Assembly (NCBI GenBank): GCA_011391285.1
Contig: JAABQU010000287.1
Span: 1 to 8,835 of the forward strand
Origin: Thiobacillus sp.
GTDB lineage: Bacteria > Pseudomonadota > Gammaproteobacteria > Burkholderiales > Thiobacillaceae
Direction: 5' to 3'
Length of the DNA: 8,835 nt
A model generated the notes under the pieces. That model was not told the DNA's origin, searched no databases, and saw only the letters and a program-made list of their open reading frames with translations. The position numbers and the translations under genes were made by a program. Positions 5,573 through 8,835 of the stretch are shown here, piece by piece. Within the stretch, counting starts at the first letter, position 1. Every line of letters starts with the position of its first letter.

Positions 5573-7918
5573 ATGCGGCTTACCCTCATCGCGTTCTGTG
5601 TCGGGGTCTGGTGGCTGCAACAACAGTCTGCCCTGCCGTCTGCACGCTGGCTATGGCTGCTGCCCCTGTTGCTTTCAGTGCTGTGGCTGCCGGCCTTCTC
5701 CCGTCCCGCTGCCGAATGGTTTCGCCGTCTCGGCGTAGTGCTGCTGTGTGCGGCGCTTGGTTTTGCCTGGGCCGCCTGGCGGGCGGATGCGCGGTTGGCG
5801 GAACGCCTGCCGGCGCACTGGCAGGGGGTGGATATCGAACTGGTCGGCGTGATCGCCGAGTTGCCGCACCAGAACGTGCGTGGCGAGCGCTTCGTGTTCG
5901 ACGTCGAGCGAGTCGTCACCCCGAATGCGCCGGCGTTGCAGCGGCTCCAGTTGACCCGCTACTGGCCGCGCGGGGCGGTTGACTTCGAAACGCGAATGCG
6001 GGCCGGGGAACGCTGGCACCTGACCGTGCGGATGAACATGCCTCACGGCACCAGCAATCCGCACGGCTTCGATCTCGAAGCCTGGATGCTGGAGCGCCGC
6101 ATCAACGCCAGCGGCTATGTGCGCGAAATGCCCGCGCCGCAGCGCCTCGCGGCACAGGCGCACACCGCTGCCGCCTGGATCGCTGCGACGCGTGCGGCGG
6201 TGCGCCAACGCATCTTTGCGGCACTCGGCGATGCACCCCATGCCGGCGTCATCGTCGCGCTGGTGGTGGGCGACCAGGGCAGCATTCCGCACGATCAGTG
6301 GCGTGCATTCACCCGTACGGGCGTAAACCATCTGCTCAGCATCTCAGGGCTGCACGTCACCATGATTGCCGCCCTCGCCGGCTGGCTGGTGGCAAGCGTC
6401 TGGCGGCGCCTGCCGCGCCGGGCAGAACGTCTGCCTGCACGCCAGGCGGGGCTGGTCGCTGCGGTGCTGGCGGCATTCGGCTATGCGCTTCTGGCCGGAT
6501 TTCAGGTGCCGGCGCAGCGCACGCAGTTCATGCTGCTCGTAGTGGCGCTGGCCTTCTGGGGGCGACGCGAACCGCGGCCTTTCACCGCCCTGATCGTGGC
6601 GCTTTTCGTCGTGCTGCTGATCGATCCGTGGGCCGTATTGTCCGCCGGGTTCTGGCTGTCGTTCGGCGCCATGGCGGCCATCCTGTGGGTGAGCTTCGGT
6701 CGTGTGGCGCTGCCGGACAAACTCCGCACCTGGGTCACGGTGCAGGGGGCAGTCACCCTGGCGCTGGCGCCGGTGCTGTTTCTGCTGTTCCAGCAGGTCT
6801 CGCTGATCTCGCCGCTGGCCAATGCGATCGCGATTCCATGGGTGAGTTGGCTGATCACGCCGCTGGCATTGCTGGGCGTGCTGGTCCCGCCCCTGTGGCA
6901 CGCGGCGGCGTGGCTGATGGACTGGCTGGGGGCCGGGCTGGCTTGGGCGGGCAATTTGCCGCTGGCGGTGGCGGTGCTTCCCGCCCCGGCCTGGTGGGTG
7001 ACTGCCCTGGCGCTGGCCGGAACGGTGTGGATGCTCTTGCCGCGCGGCTTTCCGCTGCGCGTGCTGGGACTGGTGCTGTGGCTGCCGCTGCTGTTTCCGC
7101 TGCGCGATGGCGTTGCCCCCAACCACTTTCGGGTCGAGGTGATCGACGTCGGCCAGGGCACCGCCGTGCTGGTCCGTACCGCGAATCGTACGTTGCTCTA
7201 CGACACCGGTGCGGCGTTCGCCGACAGCGACTCAGGCGAGCGAATCATCGTGCCCTTCCTGCGCGCATCGGGTGTCGGGGCGTTGTCCGGGCTGATCGTA
7301 TCGCATGACGACACCGATCACACCGGCGGCATGCGCTCGGTGCTGCGCGATATTCCTACCGACTGGCTGCTGCACGGACTGCCCGCCACCAGCCCATTGC
7401 TTGACGGCACGCTTCCTGCGCGCCCCTGTGTCCGCGGCCAGCGCTGGACTTGGGATGGCGTGCTGTTCGAGGTTCTCAATCCGCAGCCAGCGGACTACGC
7501 CGACACCCGCCGCCGCGACAACGACTACAGTTGTGTACTGCGGGTCAGCAGCGCGCGTCACAGCCTGTTGCTGACGGGCGATGGCGAAAGACGGGCCGAA
7601 CTTGAATTGCTCGAGTCTGGTCAACTGAGTCCGGTGAGCGTGCTGTTCGCCGGGCATCACGGCAGCCGCACTTCGTCCATTCCGGAATTCGTCACGGCAA
7701 CCCGTCCCGAATGGGTCATCTTCACGCTGGGTTACCGCAACCGCTACGGCCACCCGCATCCCCGAGTGATGGCGCGCTTTCGCGAGATCGGTGCTCACAC
7801 GCTGCGTAGCGATTTCGCCGGCCTGATCCGTCTTGATTTTGGCAAAGCCGGGGTCAAGGCCTCACAATATCGCCCAACGCATCGCCATTACTGGCAGGCC
7901 CATCTATCGCAACCATGA
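5573..7918 (+). CDS. comEC: DNA internalization-related competence protein ComEC/Rec2
   Basis: The inner-membrane channel that carries single-stranded DNA into the cytoplasm during natural transformation. The 781-residue protein has the full three-part plan. The N-terminal part (about 1-200) holds hydrophobic helices and then a soluble OB-like (DUF4131) domain. The central Competence domain includes VVGDQGSIP (G233) and LLSISGLHVTM (S256-H261), with many helices to about residue 515. The C-terminal metallo-beta-lactamase-like domain has IDVGQGT (D525), SHDDTDHTGG (H578, D580, D582, H583), LLTGDGE, and GHHGSRTSS (H695, H696). The metal-ligand motifs look intact, so the domain may be an active nuclease, which is proposed for the family. 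The ATG at 5573 is chosen because it lies just after the lolD stop and gives a typical membrane N terminus; the frame stays open upstream inside lolD. There is no clear Shine-Dalgarno sequence, so translation probably depends on lolD. The stop overlaps relA. Confidence 0.95.
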   Translation: MRLTLIAFCVGVWWLQQQSALPSARWLWLLPLLLSVLWLPAFSRPAAEWFRRLGVVLLCAALGFAWAAWRADARLAERLPAHWQGVDIELVGVIAELPHQNVRGERFVFDVERVVTPNAPALQRLQLTRYWPRGAVDFETRMRAGERWHLTVRMNMPHGTSNPHGFDLEAWMLERRINASGYVREMPAPQRLAAQAHTAAAWIAATRAAVRQRIFAALGDAPHAGVIVALVVGDQGSIPHDQWRAFTRTGVNHLLSISGLHVTMIAALAGWLVASVWRRLPRRAERLPARQAGLVAAVLAAFGYALLAGFQVPAQRTQFMLLVVALAFWGRREPRPFTALIVALFVVLLIDPWAVLSAGFWLSFGAMAAILWVSFGRVALPDKLRTWVTVQGAVTLALAPVLFLLFQQVSLISPLANAIAIPWVSWLITPLALLGVLVPPLWHAAAWLMDWLGAGLAWAGNLPLAVAVLPAPAWWVTALALAGTVWMLLPRGFPLRVLGLVLWLPLLFPLRDGVAPNHFRVEVIDVGQGTAVLVRTANRTLLYDTGAAFADSDSGERIIVPFLRASGVGALSGLIVSHDDTDHTGGMRSVLRDIPTDWLLHGLPATSPLLDGTLPARPCVRGQRWTWDGVLFEVLNPQPADYADTRRRDNDYSCVLRVSSARHSLLLTGDGERRAELELLESGQLSPVSVLFAGHHGSRTSSIPEFVTATRPEWVIFTLGYRNRYGHPHPRVMARFREIGAHTLRSDFAGLIRLDFGKAGVKASQYRPTHRHYWQAHLSQP

Positions 7919-8835
7919 CCGAATCCGCAAGGCCCCGCTGCTTTGATGCAACCGACCTCGAATCCGCACGTCAGGCGCTGGCGCGCGTTCTGCCAGTTGC
8001 GGAAAACGATCTGCCCTGGCGCGCGCTGGATCATGCACATCGGCAACTGGGGACAAGCGATGCATTCGCACACAGCGTCGGCACGGCGTTGATCGTGGCC
8101 GAGTTGCGGGTGGGGGCGGATGCGGTGGCTGCGGCGCTGCTGCAAGGCTGCATCGGTGACGAACCCGAGTTTGAATCCACGTTCGGCACCGCCGCCCGGC
8201 TTGCCCGCGGCGTAGCCACGATGGCGCGCATCGAGGCATTGGCCGTAAGCGCCACCGACAAGCGCATCGACCCGCATGCCCAGCTCGAGGCGCTGCGCCA
8301 GATGGTGCTGGCCATGGTGGAGGACATCCGCGTGGTACTGGTGAAACTGGCCGAGCGCACCCATGCCCTGCGCTGCGCGGCCGGCCAGGATGCCGCCACC
8401 CGCGAAGCACTCGGCCTGCAGGCGCGCGAACTGTTCGCGCCCCTGGCCAACCGGCTCGGCGTGTGGCAGATCAAGTGGGAGATGGAGGACTGGGCATTCC
8501 GCTATCTGGAGGCCGACACCTACAAGACCATCGCGGCGCAACTCGACGAAAAACGCGCGGACCGCGAAGCCTACATCAAGGGCATCACCGAGCGTCTGCA
8601 GGCCGAACTGGCGCTGCACGGCATCGAGGCCGAGGTCAGCGGCCGTCCCAAACACATTGCCAGCATCGTCAACAAGATGCGTCGCAAGCGGGTGAGCTTC
8701 GAACAGCTGTACGACATCCGCGCGGTACGCGTGCTGGTCAGGCACGAAATCGACTGCTATACCGTGCTGGGGCTGGTGCATAACCTGTGGCAGCCGATCC
8801 CGGGTGAGTTCGACGATTACATCTCGCAGCCCAAG
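7915..8835 (+). CDS. relA: RelA, (p)ppGpp synthetase of the stringent response, 3'-truncated
   Basis: RelA transfers pyrophosphate from ATP to GDP or GTP when uncharged tRNA enters the ribosome. The first 307 residues are visible and the frame runs off the window; full RelA proteins have about 740. Residues 1 to about 195 form the HD hydrolase-like domain, but the catalytic HD is replaced by Q77-G78 in ALLQGCIGDE, so it should not hydrolyse ppGpp. This marks RelA rather than bifunctional SpoT/Rel. The synthetase domain follows, with GRPKHIASIVNKM (G243), YDIRAVRVLV (D267, matching E. coli D275 by its 24-residue distance from the GRPKHI glycine), DCYTVLGLVH, and EFDDYISQPK at the window end. 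The ATG overlaps the comEC stop as ATGA (7915-7918), and there is no close Shine-Dalgarno sequence, so translation is probably coupled to comEC. A separate promoter inside comEC is possible but not seen. Confidence 0.96.
   Translation, partial: MTESARPRCFDATDLESARQALARVLPVAENDLPWRALDHAHRQLGTSDAFAHSVGTALIVAELRVGADAVAAALLQGCIGDEPEFESTFGTAARLARGVATMARIEALAVSATDKRIDPHAQLEALRQMVLAMVEDIRVVLVKLAERTHALRCAAGQDAATREALGLQARELFAPLANRLGVWQIKWEMEDWAFRYLEADTYKTIAAQLDEKRADREAYIKGITERLQAELALHGIEAEVSGRPKHIASIVNKMRRKRVSFEQLYDIRAVRVLVRHEIDCYTVLGLVHNLWQPIPGEFDDYISQPK

Noticed and set aside
6344..7126. Open minus-strand frame of 260 codons rich in Gln, Arg and His
   Set aside because: Its composition is the antisense shadow of the Leu/Ala/Trp-rich membrane helices of comEC.
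7888..8781. Open minus-strand frame of 297 codons opposite relA
   Set aside because: The plus strand here encodes clear RelA motifs. The antisense product has no recognisable domain and mirrors the codon bias of relA.

Overview
The window looks like ordinary chromosomal DNA of a GC-rich betaproteobacterium, probably in the Nitrosomonadales/Hydrogenophilales (Thiobacillus-like) range. The grounds are the codon use, the style of the proteins, a TAGAAT-type -10 element, and the gene order lolC-lolD-comEC-relA with a single lipoprotein-export permease. The lineage is an inference from pattern memory, not from a search. There are eight confident genes and one small probable gene. No RNA genes, insertion sequences, CRISPR arrays or prophage traces were seen. 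No stretch longer than 300 bases lacks a gene.

Left part (1-2121): the 3' part of a LIV-1-like ZIP metal-ion permease, truncated by the window edge. A short membrane-protein gene on the minus strand overlaps its 3' end tail to tail. Divergent from that small gene is rimO, which encodes the radical-SAM methylthiotransferase acting on ribosomal protein S12.

Middle (2141-3599): an RpfE-type (COG4255) protein of unknown function, on the minus strand and convergent with rimO. It diverges from a YjbQ/UPF0047 gene. The 40-bp divergent spacer holds a short inverted repeat on top of a -10 element. Both genes may be transcribed as leaderless mRNAs.

Right part (3644-8835): a tightly packed plus-strand operon. 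lolC/lolF-type permease overlaps lolD (lipoprotein-releasing ABC transporter). comEC (DNA-uptake channel) follows 11 bp later. relA (ppGpp synthetase, cut by the right edge) overlaps the comEC stop in an ATGA arrangement. The first two products form one inner-membrane machine. comEC and relA share transcription and probably translational coupling with it, but no functional link is evident from the sequence.

I found no convincing undescribed system. The items most worth a second look are the RpfE-like protein, which keeps an ApgM-like motif without visible metal-site motifs, the divergent promoter region, and the small overlapping membrane gene.
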